A stretch of 64,000 nt of DNA from Lachnospiraceae bacterium (GCA_021203305.1 JAJQBK010000019.1:1-64000), one strand, 5' to 3'. Positions 34,332-43,889 are shown, counted from the first letter of the stretch. The notes: generated by a model from the sequence alone, not told the origin. Translations and numbers: made by a program.

Positions 34332-35348
34332 TCAGTCTTCATACCCGTTGGGATTCTGGCTCTGCCATCTCCAGGAATCCTCGCACATCTCCCGGATTCC
34401 GTACTGCGCTTCCCAGCCCAGCTCTTCCTTCGCCTTCGTGGCGTCCGAATAACAAGTGGCGATATCGCCGGCCCTGCGGGGCTTGATGGAGTAGGGAATC
34501 TTCACGCCTGTGGCTTCCTCAAAATTTTTCACCACATCCAGCACACTGTAGCCCACGCCGGTGCCCAGATTGTAAATCTTTAAACCGGCCTTCTCCTCGA
34601 TCTTTTTCAGCGCCTTCACATGTCCCAGCGCCAGGTCCACCACATGGATATAGTCGCGCACGCCGGTGCCGTCCGGGGTGTCGTAGTCGTTGCCGAAAAC
34701 GCCCAGCTGGGCCCGTTTGCCCACGGCCACCTGGGTGATGTAGGGCATCAGGTTGTTGGGAATGCCGTTGGGATTCTCGCCGATGGTGCCGCTCTTGTGG
34801 GCGCCGATGGGATTGAAGTAGCGCAGCAGAATCACGTTCCACTCCGGGTCCGCCTTCTGCATATCGGTCAGAATCTGCTCCAGCATGGACTTGGTCCAGC
34901 CGTAGGGGTTGGTGCAGCTTCCCTTGGGGCATTCCTCAGTGATGGGAATCACCGCCGGATCGCCGTACACGGTGGCGGAGGAGGAGAAAATAATATTTTT
35001 GCAGCCGTGCTTTCTCATCACGTCCACCAGAGTCAGGGTTCCGGAAATATTATTATGGTAATATTCCCAGGGCTTCGCCACGCTCTCGCCCACCGCTTTT
35101 AAGCCGGCAAAATGGATGCAGCTGGTAATATCCTCCTTCAAAAAGATTTCCTCCATCGCATCCCGGTCCAGAATGTCCGCCTTATAAAAGGGCACCGGCT
35201 TGCCGGTAATGGCCTCCACCCTCTTTAAGGATTTCTCGCTGGAATTGCACAAATTGTCCACAACCACCACATCGTAGCCCGCGTTCTGCAGCTCCACTAC
35301 CGTGTGGCTTCCGATGAATCCGGCTCCGCCGGTCACTAAAATTGCCAT
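34332..35348 (-). CDS. galE: UDP-glucose 4-epimerase
   Basis: 338 residues, extended SDR fold. It interconverts UDP-glucose and UDP-galactose. The N-terminus has the NAD-binding [15 protein letters not shown]; the catalytic Ser is in [10 protein letters not shown] and the YxxxK motif is [15 protein letters not shown] 35348 has GGAGGAAG upstream. It follows the UDP-sugar pyrophosphorylase gene, so the two make UDP-hexoses for glycans and cell wall polymers. Confidence 0.95.
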   Translation of the reverse strand: MAILVTGGAGFIGSHTVVELQNAGYDVVVVDNLCNSSEKSLKRVEAITGKPVPFYKADILDRDAMEEIFLKEDITSCIHFAGLKAVGESVAKPWEYYHNNISGTLTLVDVMRKHGCKNIIFSSSATVYGDPAVIPITEECPKGSCTNPYGWTKSMLEQILTDMQKADPEWNVILLRYFNPIGAHKSGTIGENPNGIPNNLMPYITQVAVGKRAQLGVFGNDYDTPDGTGVRDYIHVVDLALGHVKALKKIEEKAGLKIYNLGTGVGYSVLDVVKNFEEATGVKIPYSIKPRRAGDIATCYSDATKAKEELGWEAQYGIREMCEDSWRWQSQNPNGYED

Positions 35349-35471
35349 GGTACTTCCTCCTCGTTTGAGCATTTTATTGCGCCGCAGCCTCTGCCAATCC
35401 GGGGAAAATATTTTTTCCCTTTTCGTTATTGCGAACAATACCGTTTTTTCAGAAGCTGTTTTGCAGACATT

Positions 35472-36695
35472 TTACAGTTCAATCCCGTTCTTTAAGCACA
35501 GCGTTCTCGCGCTCTCCACGCTGTCCACTCCTGTCTGATTCTTGATAGGCGCGAATTCCCTCTCCCGCTCCACCTCAAAGGGCAGGCAGGTGTCCAGCTG
35601 GTGAATCATGTCCAGCACCAGCTCCTCATATTTATATCCGTTAGGGCTCTCCGGGTTTATACGCTGCCCGTTCTCGCCAATATGAGGAATTTTTTTCTCC
35701 ACCACATGACAGGGCATTTTCCCCTTAAAAAGGGTCTCCAAAGAGTGAATATTGAACAGATAATTTAAAATCACGCCGAAATTATAAGCCGGATCGCCCT
35801 TTGCGTCCTTCGCCTCCACCATCTCATCGGTGAGCTCATAATACTCCACAATGCTGGGCCTGCCATCCTCCAGGCACATCACGCCCACGCCCTCTCTCGG
35901 AGCGTTCTTGCGCACCACCTTGGCTCCCACGCTGACGCCCGCGTCCAGAGTCGCCCCCACAAACACGGGGTCGGCGATTCTCTGCAACACATTGTCCACC
36001 GCGAAAATATTCATCCACTCTATTCCCCGCTCATGGGCAAAATCGATCAGTCCCGCCTCCTGCATGCTGGTAAACCAGCCGCCGTTGCCGTTGGGGGAGG
36101 TGCTGATCCGGTACTTTTCCTCCAGATACACATGGCCGTCGTAATCGGAGGCCGGCGCCATCTTCTGCAGGAAAAAGTGTACATACTCCTCCGGATAGCC
36201 AAAATAAGACTTCTCCTTCAGAAAGGCTCTGGTAACCTGGTCATTTTTGTCGCTGGTCATGATAAACAGGTGAAAATACGCCCCCGTCTGCCGGACCACG
36301 TCCATCATATTCTCAATCAGGCGCTCAAAAATATACACCGGCCTGGTCAGTCCGATATCGTACACGCCCTTGGGCCCGTCGCTTCCAAGCCTGGTCCCCA
36401 TGCCGCCGGCCAGAAGCACGGCGCCAACCTTCCCCTCCCGGATGGCTTTGACGCCGATTTCCGTGTAATATTGCTTTTTCTCCTTGATTTCAGAAAGCTC
36501 CAGGGCTCCCAGGGGCTCAAACTTCCCCCTCCCGTTATCGCCGCTCTTTTTGCAATGCTCAAGCGCGGAAAAATCCGTGATCTCAATCTGCTCCAGCAGC
36601 TCTCTTCGCTGATCTGCGCTCAGTTCCTCATAGTATTTCAGCACGTGGAGCTGATCCGCCGCCGCCAGCTTCCGGCGAGCCTCCTCATAATTCAT
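35472..36695 (-). CDS. UTP-hexose-1-phosphate uridylyltransferase (UDPGP/UAP family)
   Basis: 407 residues. The UTP-binding loop is LAGGMGTRLGSDGPKGVYDIG; GNGGWFTSM is the substrate loop (NGNGG); and VDNVLQRIADPVFVGATLDA follows. Length and motifs fit the eukaryote-like UDPGP type 1 family, which includes UDP-GlcNAc and UDP-glucose/galactose pyrophosphorylases, rather than GalU or GlmU. It lies just upstream of galE on the same strand, so the product is probably a UDP-hexose. The sugar cannot be fixed from the sequence. Confidence 0.88.
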   Translation of the reverse strand: MNYEEARRKLAAADQLHVLKYYEELSADQRRELLEQIEITDFSALEHCKKSGDNGRGKFEPLGALELSEIKEKKQYYTEIGVKAIREGKVGAVLLAGGMGTRLGSDGPKGVYDIGLTRPVYIFERLIENMMDVVRQTGAYFHLFIMTSDKNDQVTRAFLKEKSYFGYPEEYVHFFLQKMAPASDYDGHVYLEEKYRISTSPNGNGGWFTSMQEAGLIDFAHERGIEWMNIFAVDNVLQRIADPVFVGATLDAGVSVGAKVVRKNAPREGVGVMCLEDGRPSIVEYYELTDEMVEAKDAKGDPAYNFGVILNYLFNIHSLETLFKGKMPCHVVEKKIPHIGENGQRINPESPNGYKYEELVLDMIHQLDTCLPFEVEREREFAPIKNQTGVDSVESARTLCLKNGIEL

Positions 36696-36863
36696 CTCTC
36701 TTCTCCCTTCATAAATACACCTTTCCGGGCTCAGACCCTGTCACCCCGGTTCCGTTGCACGATTGCCGCCGTATTTTGATCGCTGTCCATTTCATTCCGG
36801 CTGATCATACACCAGTCATTGCCGCTTCACGGCCTGTCGGTCTGTCATATACCGGCTGTCTGC

Positions 36864-37664
36864 CTACGCCTCATCCTCCGGTGCGAACGCCTCATCGATC
36901 TCCATAAATTTCTCTCTGGAAATGGAATAATTGCCGCCGCCCGGGTTCAGCACCACGCCCAGGGCCTCTCCCTGCTTCAATATCGCCACGACCTTTTTAA
37001 AATCCACCGCGATGACCTGCTTCGGAGCCTTATCCCTGGTGAAACGCCTGAGCTCGAATATATCTGTACACAGCGGCAGAAAAGCCTCTCCCTCCTTGTT
37101 TTTGATAAGCAGCAGGGCGCTCTGTCCCTTTCGCTCCCCCTCCTCCACCGGCTGGGCTCCCAAAAGGAACCGGCCTCTGGTCAGGTTCACATAAACCTCC
37201 TCGGAGAGCTCCTGTATATCCCCTCTGTCCGGCGCGTCCTCCGCCCTGCGATACTCCTGCAGGAAATAAATCAGCGACAGCTGCAGCCCCGGATTCTCCA
37301 CAGGCCGCTTCTCCACAGGCTGAGCGGAAAAATCCTGCCAGCGCAGAAACTCGCCAACCTGTACCAGATAATCCTCCCCCGGCTCCCTGCCCACAAACCT
37401 AACAGCGTTGACGCCAAGCACCTTCAGGCTGCCAAAGATCTGCGAGATCTCCTTCTCCCGGCATTTGACCACCACCGCCGACTTTTTCTCCCCGATTAAC
37501 GCCTGTGCCTTCTCCCTGGCCGCCTCCTCCTTTGTATAAATGATCACATAATCGTCCATGGTTTCCTCATGGCAGAACACAAAGGGCAGCTTCGTGGCCT
37601 GAGAATGGATCACATAAATTTCCTTCCATTTTGGAATATTTCTGATAAAATCACGTCTGTTCAT
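36864..37664 (-). CDS. SseB-family protein
   Basis: 266 residues. Two tandem regions resemble the SseB N-terminal domain: one near the N-terminus (KLPFVFCHEETMDDYVIIYTKEEAA) and one near the C-terminus (ALLLIKNKEGEAFLPLCTDIFELRRF, then VVAILKQGEALGVVLNPGGGNYSI). The conserved NPG motif ends the second copy. SseB-like proteins are widespread in Firmicutes with no settled function. It precedes the UDPGP gene by about 170 bases. Confidence 0.75.
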   Translation of the reverse strand: MNRRDFIRNIPKWKEIYVIHSQATKLPFVFCHEETMDDYVIIYTKEEAAREKAQALIGEKKSAVVVKCREKEISQIFGSLKVLGVNAVRFVGREPGEDYLVQVGEFLRWQDFSAQPVEKRPVENPGLQLSLIYFLQEYRRAEDAPDRGDIQELSEEVYVNLTRGRFLLGAQPVEEGERKGQSALLLIKNKEGEAFLPLCTDIFELRRFTRDKAPKQVIAVDFKKVVAILKQGEALGVVLNPGGGNYSISREKFMEIDEAFAPEDEA

Positions 37665-37760
37665 TGATTGCCTTTCTATTTTCAGCCAACAGTTTTTTCA
37701 CCACAGCTTTACGGTTTTCATACTGTTGATTCATGCCTTCCCACGATGTAAGCTCTGATG

Positions 37761-38573
37761 TTATGAAGCGCAAATCTGTATTTTTAACTCTACAGGGCTT
37801 TGGTTCCTCAACGCCTCCGCCAGTCTGACGGAGCGGAGGTTTTCCCGCTGCACTCTGACATACACTCTGTCCGCCAGCCCCTGCTCCCGCACGAATTCCA
37901 GAATCAGCAGGCAGGCCTCCCGCGTCAGTCCCCTGCCCCAGTATCCGGACAGAAGCGCGTAACCCAGGTACAGGCCTTCACAGCCGTCGTGGCTCTCCCA
38001 GGTAAGCCCGGCCCAGCCGACAGTCCTTCCGTCTTCCTTTTCCACCACGGACCAGATCCCGTAGCCGTAAAAGGGATATTGATATTTCCTGTACATTTTC
38101 AGGTACTCCGCGTAAGCCTCCTCGTCCGCCTCCGCCGCGTCCTTCAGAACGCTTTCCGGTAAAAGGGGCTCCAGGAAGCGCCCGCTTTCGGCGTCCTGAT
38201 AAATTTCCCGGATGGCTGCCGCGTCATCCGCTGTACTCTCCCTGACCAAAATCCGGCCGCTCTCCCCGATGGTGCCCGGCTCTCCCCGGTGATGCTGCCA
38301 CATCAGAAGCTTTTCCCTCTCCGTCAGCAGCCCGGCGTGAATACATACATTGTCCAGGCCCTCAAAGCCGCGGTCGGTCAGCGCGGTGATCCTCTCGGCC
38401 ATCTCCCTCTCCGTTCCCACAAAGCTCTGCAGCTCATCCAGCTCTGCCAGCACACAGAAGCCCTTCTCCTTCCAGAATCTCAGCTCATCAGGGGAGTGGC
38501 CCACAATGATGCAGGGCTCCCGCGGAGGATTTGCCGCTGTGCAGTTTTGCGCGGATACCAGGTTGATCTTCAT
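37761..38573 (-). CDS. GNAT N-acetyltransferase with N-terminal extension
   Basis: 270 residues. Residues 1-105 form an N-terminal domain of unknown role (MKINLVSAQNCTAANPPREP); a GNAT domain follows at about 108-265 with RESTADDAAAIREIYQDAES at its start, VGWAGLTW, and the acetyl-CoA loop YALLSGYWGRGLTREAC. It is of the ribosomal-protein-acetyltransferase-like (RimJ) subtype. Substrate unknown. Confidence 0.82.
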   Translation of the reverse strand: MKINLVSAQNCTAANPPREPCIIVGHSPDELRFWKEKGFCVLAELDELQSFVGTEREMAERITALTDRGFEGLDNVCIHAGLLTEREKLLMWQHHRGEPGTIGESGRILVRESTADDAAAIREIYQDAESGRFLEPLLPESVLKDAAEADEEAYAEYLKMYRKYQYPFYGYGIWSVVEKEDGRTVGWAGLTWESHDGCEGLYLGYALLSGYWGRGLTREACLLILEFVREQGLADRVYVRVQRENLRSVRLAEALRNQSPVELKIQICAS

Positions 38574-38645
38574 GGCTCTTTACTTTATCGCACTTTTGAA
38601 ATATAATACCTTCAGATGAAAATTAAAATCAAAGGAGAACCATTT

Positions 38646-39182
38646 ATGGCACAAAATCCAATCGTTACTATCACTATGGCAGACGGGGGCGTGATGAAAG
38701 CGGAGCTTTATCCGGAAATTGCCCCGGTCACGGTCAATAATTTCATTTCCCTGATTCAGAAGGGTTTCTATGACGGCCTGATCTTTCACCAGGTCATCAA
38801 AGGCTTTATGATCCAGGGCGGCGATCCCGAAGGCAGCGGCATGGGCGGTCCGGGCTATTGTATCCGCGGCGAATTCGCCCAGAACGGCTTTGCGAACGGC
38901 TTAAAGCACACTAAGGGGGTTCTCTCCATGGCCCGTTCCACGGCTCCCAACTCCGCCGGCAGCCAGTTCTTCATCATGCACGCCCCGGCTCCCCACTTAG
39001 ACGGCGCCTACGCCGCCTTCGGCCAGGTCATTGAGGGGCTGGATGTCATTGACAGGATTGCCTCCGTGCGCACCGGCCGCAATGACAGGCCCCTGCAGGA
39101 ACAGCGCATGGCCTCCGTCACCGTGGAAACCTTCGGCGCGGAGTATCCTGAACCGGACAAAATCCCCGCGGGCAGGAGATAA
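38646..39182 (+). CDS. Cyclophilin-type peptidyl-prolyl cis-trans isomerase
   Basis: 178 residues, cytoplasmic (no signal peptide). The catalytic Arg region reads IFHQVIKGFMIQGGDPEGSG, and RSTAPNSAGSQFFIMHAPAP is the conserved core. It speeds proline isomerisation during protein folding. ATG 38646 follows AAAGGAGAA; the ten-residue extension is rejected. It is a lone plus-strand gene within a minus-strand region, followed by a hairpin terminator. Confidence 0.95.
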   Translation: MAQNPIVTITMADGGVMKAELYPEIAPVTVNNFISLIQKGFYDGLIFHQVIKGFMIQGGDPEGSGMGGPGYCIRGEFAQNGFANGLKHTKGVLSMARSTAPNSAGSQFFIMHAPAPHLDGAYAAFGQVIEGLDVIDRIASVRTGRNDRPLQEQRMASVTVETFGAEYPEPDKIPAGRR

Positions 39183-39202
39183 GGCTTCTCAGCCGGGAAA
39201 GT

Positions 39203-39249
39203 ATGATACCGGAGTCCTTCGCGTTGCGCGCTCCCGGCTCCGGTATCAT
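39203..39249 (+). terminator. Terminator hairpin after the cyclophilin gene
   Basis: ATGATACCGGAG pairs perfectly with CTCCGGTATCAT. Only a weak T run follows (TATAGGTTT). Confidence 0.55.
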
Positions 39250-39701
39250 TATAGGTTTCACCGAAAGGGCTGTCAAGAAAAAATGTCGCCCGTCCGGCGT
39301 TTACATTTTGTTCATAATTTATTTTCCGAATGTTAAATTTGGTTACAAGAAATATCCAAAATTTTTCTGTAACATATGAAACAGGACGGGACAACAAAAT
39401 TCTTTTTCATAAACAAAACCCAGTAGAAGCAGTCTGCTGGGTTTCCTCCTTTTCAGAAAGACAGCGGCAATCGGTCGCTGTCTCTTTCTTTCCGCGAAAA
39501 TATCGTCAATATCCGGTTCGCGGGGGTGCTTAGACCCCCGGCAAACCGGATATCAGACGGCTTTCATGCATGACAGCGCCAAAATCCCCGGCGCCGCACC
39601 AGGCGGCTGCCGGGGATTTTTCTCTTTTGTAAAATCTGGCATCCTTACAGAACCCGAAAGCACGCCGGTTATCCGGCTTCATGCCCGCGGGAAATAAAGC
39701 C
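39250..39701. other. Intergenic region with four hairpins
   Basis: No gene is seen. Hairpins are at 39416-39443 (AAACCCAG/CTGGGTTT), 39456-39488 (AGACAGCG/CGCTGTCT followed by CTTTCTTT), 39509-39553 (ATATCCGGTT/AACCGGATAT with an inner GGGGG/CCCCC stem) and 39581-39620 (AAAATCCCCGGC/GCCGGGGATTTT). The last is a bidirectional terminator that ends the fba operon on the minus strand. Confidence 0.7.
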
Positions 39702-40565
39702 TCAGGCCTTGTCCACAGAGCCGAACAGCTCCATCTTCTCCTTGACAGTGGCCTTGATGGCCTCAAATCCGGGAGCCAGCAGCTTGCGTGGATCATAGCC
39801 CTTGCCCTGCAGGTCCTTGCCCTCCTCCACATACTTGCGGGTTGCCGCGGCGAAGGAAAGCTGGCACTCTGTGTTCACGTTGATCTTGGCAACGCCCAGA
39901 GTGATGGCCTTTTTGATCATGTCCGCCGGAATGCCGGTACCGCCGTGCAGAACCAGGGGCATCTCGCCGGTCAGCGCCTGAATAGCGTCCAGAGTCTCAA
40001 AGCTTAAGCCCTTCCAGTTCGCCGGATATTTGCCATGGATATTGCCGATGCCCGCCGCCAGGAAATCAATGCCCAGATCAGCGATGGCCTTGCACTCCTT
40101 CGGATCTGCGCACTCGCCCATGCCGATAACGCCGTCCTCCTCGCCGCCGATAGCTCCAACCTCAGCCTCGATGGAAACTCCCTTCGCGTGAGCGGCAGCC
40201 ACCAGCTCTGTGGTCTTGGCCACATTCTCCTCGATGGGATAGTGGGAGCCGTCAAACATGATGGAGGAGAAGCCCGCCTCCAGGCACTTGTAGCAGCCGT
40301 CATAGGTGCCGTGATCCAGATGCAGCGCTACCGGAACGGTGATCTTTAAATCCTTGAGCATGCCGTTGACCATGCCTACCACCACGTCATAGCCGCCCAT
40401 ATACTTGCCGGCGCCCTCGGACACACCAAGAATGACCGGGGAATTCAACTCCTGAGCGGTCAGAAGAATCGCCTTGGTCCACTCCAGATTATTGATATTA
40501 AACTGGCCTACCGCGTAGTGTCCGGCCTTGGCCTTCTGAAGCATCTCTGTTGCTGAAACTAACAT
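39702..40565 (-). CDS. fba: Class II fructose-bisphosphate aldolase
   Basis: 287 residues. This zinc enzyme cleaves fructose 1,6-bisphosphate in glycolysis. It starts MLVSATEMLQKAKAGHYAVGQFNINN; the zinc-binding HLDHG is near residue 85; IEAEVGAIGG and LHGGTGIP are the metal and phosphate motifs. ATG 40565 has AGGAGG nine bases upstream. It is the last gene of the long ftsH-to-fba minus-strand run, next to the HPr/Crh-like gene. Confidence 0.95.
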   Translation of the reverse strand: MLVSATEMLQKAKAGHYAVGQFNINNLEWTKAILLTAQELNSPVILGVSEGAGKYMGGYDVVVGMVNGMLKDLKITVPVALHLDHGTYDGCYKCLEAGFSSIMFDGSHYPIEENVAKTTELVAAAHAKGVSIEAEVGAIGGEEDGVIGMGECADPKECKAIADLGIDFLAAGIGNIHGKYPANWKGLSFETLDAIQALTGEMPLVLHGGTGIPADMIKKAITLGVAKINVNTECQLSFAAATRKYVEEGKDLQGKGYDPRKLLAPGFEAIKATVKEKMELFGSVDKA

Positions 40566-40595
40566 ATTCACATACCTCCTTTTTATGGAAAGCGC

Positions 40596-40856
40596 TCATG
40601 CGCTCTGTCCCGATAAATATTTTTCGATCCGGGCCGCCGCCTCCTCCTCGTCCGCGCCGTCCGCCGTAATCTCCAGCTCCGCGGCTTTCTCCGTACACAG
40701 CGTCATCATGCCCATGATACTCTTCGCGTTAAAGCGATGCCTGTCGTTGCGGATAAAAACCTGGCTGCTGTACCGGTTCGCCACCTGCACCAGCATGGCC
40801 ACCGACTCCACATCCAGCCCTGAATCCGGCCCAATCTTTACATTTTTTTTAATCAT
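40596..40856 (-). CDS. HPr-like protein lacking the catalytic histidine (Crh-like)
   Basis: 86 residues of HPr fold. The position of HPr His15 in the GLHARP motif is replaced (SGLDVESVAM), so it cannot take phosphate from enzyme I. The regulatory serine is kept (FNAKSIMGMM, Ser46 equivalent). This is the pattern of Crh, a partner of CcpA in carbon catabolite repression that is phosphorylated only by HPr kinase. hprK lies three genes upstream in the same operon-like run, and whiA is adjacent, as crh is to whiA in Bacillus. I infer Crh-like function; the true PTS HPr must be elsewhere. Confidence 0.8.
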   Translation of the reverse strand: MIKKNVKIGPDSGLDVESVAMLVQVANRYSSQVFIRNDRHRFNAKSIMGMMTLCTEKAAELEITADGADEEEAAARIEKYLSGQSA

Positions 40857-40931
40857 AATACTCCTCCATTGACTGATAGTATAATAGTAAACGCCCTCAT
40901 GTCATTCACTATAATCTATGGCAAACGGCAC

Positions 40932-41852
40932 TCAAGGCTGCCGTTTATCATCACAGGTTCTCTCTTCCCTGAGCTGATCTGCATAGTCGCTGATTCTGCG
41001 GAGTCTGTGATTGACTCCGGACTTTCCCACCGGCGGCGTCAGGTACTCTCCCAGCTCCTTTAAGGACGCGTCCGGATGCTCCAGCCGCACTCTCGCCATC
41101 TCTCCGAGTCCCTCAGGCAGACTGTCCAGCCCCCGGACGGACGCGATGAACTCAATGTCCTGCGTCTGCTTCTCCGCGGCCGCAACCGTCTTGCGGATAT
41201 TGGAGGTCTCACAGTTGACCCTGCGGTTGACGCCATTGCGGATTTCCTTATAGGCGCGCAGATTTTCCATCTCCAGCAGCGACGCGTGGGCTCCCATATT
41301 CCCCAGAAGCTCCACGATGGCCGAGCCCTCCTTGATATAGACGACATAGCTCAGCTTTCTGGCCAGTACTTTTGCCTCCACGCCCAGGGCGGAAAGCTGT
41401 CCGGACAAAAAAACCGCCTGCTCCTCACAGTCACAGGCAAACTCCATATGATACCCCCTTTTGGGATCGCTGATGGAGCCGCACACCAGAAATGCGCCGC
41501 GGACAAACGCCCGCCTGCAGCATACTCTCTCAGACAAATCTTTCACTGCTTCCTGTTCAGTATGATCAATTAAATGTAAAAAATGAAACAGCTCTTCCTC
41601 TGTCAGGTTTTTTTCAGTCTCTATATTAATGGTTTTTTTTATCAATGTAAAGCCTTTTTTTATGACCAGCCCGTTTTCTGAGCGAAAACCCAGGGTATAG
41701 CAGTCCTCCCGCACCCTGCCGATCTGGCCGCCGAACTCATACATTCCCATCAGCTCCGCCCGCCGGCAGTGCCTGGCTGAGGGCAAAATCGCCGCCAGCT
41801 CCCGCTTGACCCCGGCGCAAAAGGACTGTTTTTCTTCTGCTTCCTTAGCCAT
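40932..41852 (-). CDS. whiA: Sporulation/division regulator WhiA
   Basis: 306 residues: an N-terminal LAGLIDADG-like domain (CRRAELMGMYEFGGQIG, RRAFVRGAFLVCGSISDPKRGYHMEF) and a C-terminal helix-turn-helix (MARVRLEHPDASLKELGEYL, then PVGKSGVNHRLRRI). WhiA controls sporulation in actinomycetes and cell division in Firmicutes. The ATG at 41852 overlaps the murB stop by eight bases, showing translational coupling. In Bacillus, rapZ and yvcK precede whiA; here neither lies between murB and whiA. Confidence 0.93.
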   Translation of the reverse strand: MAKEAEEKQSFCAGVKRELAAILPSARHCRRAELMGMYEFGGQIGRVREDCYTLGFRSENGLVIKKGFTLIKKTINIETEKNLTEEELFHFLHLIDHTEQEAVKDLSERVCCRRAFVRGAFLVCGSISDPKRGYHMEFACDCEEQAVFLSGQLSALGVEAKVLARKLSYVVYIKEGSAIVELLGNMGAHASLLEMENLRAYKEIRNGVNRRVNCETSNIRKTVAAAEKQTQDIEFIASVRGLDSLPEGLGEMARVRLEHPDASLKELGEYLTPPVGKSGVNHRLRRISDYADQLREERTCDDKRQP

Positions 41853-42759
41853 CGGTCTGCCCCCAATATACAATCTCCGGCTCCAGCGTCACGCCAAAGG
41901 CCTCCTCCACCCCCGCAATAATCTTCTGCATCAGAAGCCGGACCTGGGCGCAGTTGGCGTTTCCCTTGTTGATGACAAAGCCGCAATGCTTCTCACTGAC
42001 ACAGGCGTCTCCTATCTGGCAGCCGGAGAAGCCCGCATCCTGAATCAGTCTGCCGGCGTAATACCCTGTAGGCCGCTTAAAAGTGCTGCCGGCGCTCGGG
42101 TACTCCAACGGCTGCTTTTCCCGGCGTTTTTTGGCGTACTCCGCCATGCGGAATTTGATCTGAGCCCGGTCGCCGGGCTTAAGCTCCAGCTCCACGGAGA
42201 CCACAATCAGCTCCCGTTCCCTCATGGCGCTGGTACGGTAGGCAAAGCCCAGCTCCTCCCCGGAAAGCGCAAGAAGGTTTCCCTCCCGGTCATATGCCTT
42301 TACACCGGTGACCACCTGGCTCAGCTCCCCCCCGTAGGCTCCCGCGTTCATGATCACGCCGCCGCCGACAGAGCCTGGGATCCCCTGAGCAAACTCCAGA
42401 CCGGAAAGACCCTCATCGCAGGCTTTTCTTGAAACTCTGCTCATAAGAGCTCCGGCCTGAGCGGTTATCCTCGTGCCGTCCACACGGATGTCGGAAAAAT
42501 CACTGCCCATACACATCACGATGCCCGGCACGCCCTGGTCGTCCACCAGCAGATTGGAGCCGTTGCCCATCAGATGCAGCTGTACCCGGTTTTCCCGGCA
42601 GAACTCCAGGATTTTCGGAATATCCTCCTGTTCTGACACATAGACAAAGCACTCCGCCGCGCCGCCGATTTTAAAGGTAGTATGTCTGGAGAGCGGCTCC
42701 TGCCACAAAATCTGTAAATGTGCCGAAAATTTCTCGCTGAAGGCTTTCTTCCAATCCAT
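41845..42759 (-). CDS. murB: UDP-N-acetylmuramate dehydrogenase
   Basis: 304 residues. This FAD enzyme reduces enolpyruvyl-UDP-GlcNAc to UDP-MurNAc, the step after MurA. FAD-binding motifs are LMGNGSNLLVDDQG and GIPGSVGGGVIMNAGAYGGE. The catalytic Ser lies in YPSAGSTFKRP, and the late Glu in LEPEIVYWG. It is the type IIa-like form without the extra Tyr loop. It overlaps whiA downstream by eight bases. Confidence 0.95.
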   Translation of the reverse strand: MDWKKAFSEKFSAHLQILWQEPLSRHTTFKIGGAAECFVYVSEQEDIPKILEFCRENRVQLHLMGNGSNLLVDDQGVPGIVMCMGSDFSDIRVDGTRITAQAGALMSRVSRKACDEGLSGLEFAQGIPGSVGGGVIMNAGAYGGELSQVVTGVKAYDREGNLLALSGEELGFAYRTSAMRERELIVVSVELELKPGDRAQIKFRMAEYAKKRREKQPLEYPSAGSTFKRPTGYYAGRLIQDAGFSGCQIGDACVSEKHCGFVINKGNANCAQVRLLMQKIIAGVEEAFGVTLEPEIVYWGQTDG

Positions 42760-42840
42760 CTTTGATCCTCATATATTTCAAACTCTTGTGAGAATTTACA
42801 GGGGACAGTTTTTCAGGGGCTGTTACAAGGCGGCAGCTCA

Positions 42841-43779
42841 TTACTGCAATACCAGCTTTGCCGCGCCGTAAATTCCGGCGTCGTTTCCCAGCTTCGCCAG
42901 AAGGAATCTGGCGTTTCTGCTGCCCGGGAACACGAGCCTCTGATACGTGGGCACAATATAATCAAATAAAATCTCTCCCGCCTTGCTGACGCCGCCGCCG
43001 ATGACAAAGGCTTCCGGATTGGTCACACAGGCCACAGCCGCCAGACCCTTCCCCAGATAATATCCAAAGTGCTCCGCCACCTCTATGGCCACAGCGTCCC
43101 CGGCCTTCACCGCGTCCCACACATCCTTGCAGGTCAGCTCCTCAAGCTCCCTTAAGCTGCTGGGCGCCTGGTCCTTTTCCAGCCGTCTCTTCGCCAGCCT
43201 GACCACGCCGGTGGCGGAGGCGTACTGCTCAAGGCACCCTTTCAGGCCGCAGTTGCAGCTTCCGGTTTCTTCCTCTTCCACCAGCATGTGGCCGATCTCA
43301 CCGCCTGAGCCGTTAAAACCGGACACCAGCATTCCATTGACAATGATGCCGCCTCCCACGCCGGTTCCCAGCGTCACGGCAACCATGTCCCTACAGCCCT
43401 TTCCGCCGCCCTTCCACATCTCTCCAAGCGCGGCCACATTGGCGTCATTTCCCGCTTTCACAGGCACGCCCGCCAGAGGCTCAAGGGCATCCACAATATT
43501 CAGGTTCCCCCAGCCCAGGTTTACCGCGCCGCCGATATTGCCCGCTCCATCCACCGGGCCCGGCGCTCCCACGCCGATGCCCAGCACATCCTCCTTCGCG
43601 TACCCGCCGCCGGAGATTTTTGCCTCGACGCTTTTTGCCACATCCCCAAGGATAAAGCTTCCCTGCTCCTCTGTTCTGGTAGGAATCTCCCATTTATCCA
43701 GCACCGTGCCCTGTTCATCAAACATTCCCAGCTTTACGGTGGTGCCTCCTATGTCAACCCCAAATACGATTTTACCCAC
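42841..43779 (-). CDS. glcK: ROK-family glucokinase
   Basis: 312 residues. It phosphorylates glucose with ATP. IVFGVDIGGTTVKLGMFD is the phosphate-binding start, GNDANVAALGE carries the catalytic Asp, and the ROK zinc motif with three cysteines is CNCGLKGCLE; GGEIGHM precedes it. I prefer the GTG at 43779, eight bases after GGAGG and giving the usual start MGKIVFGVD, over the upstream ATGs at 43794 and 43800. It sits between hprK and murB. Confidence 0.9.
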   Translation of the reverse strand: MGKIVFGVDIGGTTVKLGMFDEQGTVLDKWEIPTRTEEQGSFILGDVAKSVEAKISGGGYAKEDVLGIGVGAPGPVDGAGNIGGAVNLGWGNLNIVDALEPLAGVPVKAGNDANVAALGEMWKGGGKGCRDMVAVTLGTGVGGGIIVNGMLVSGFNGSGGEIGHMLVEEEETGSCNCGLKGCLEQYASATGVVRLAKRRLEKDQAPSSLRELEELTCKDVWDAVKAGDAVAIEVAEHFGYYLGKGLAAVACVTNPEAFVIGGGVSKAGEILFDYIVPTYQRLVFPGSRNARFLLAKLGNDAGIYGAAKLVLQ

Positions 43780-43889
43780 TTTATATTCCTCCATTCGCAA
43801 TTTTATCTCATCATATAATTTCCGGCGTCTTCAGCCGCTCCAAACCGGACAGCCCATTCTGGGTATTCCTTTCCTCCATGAACCGCCGC

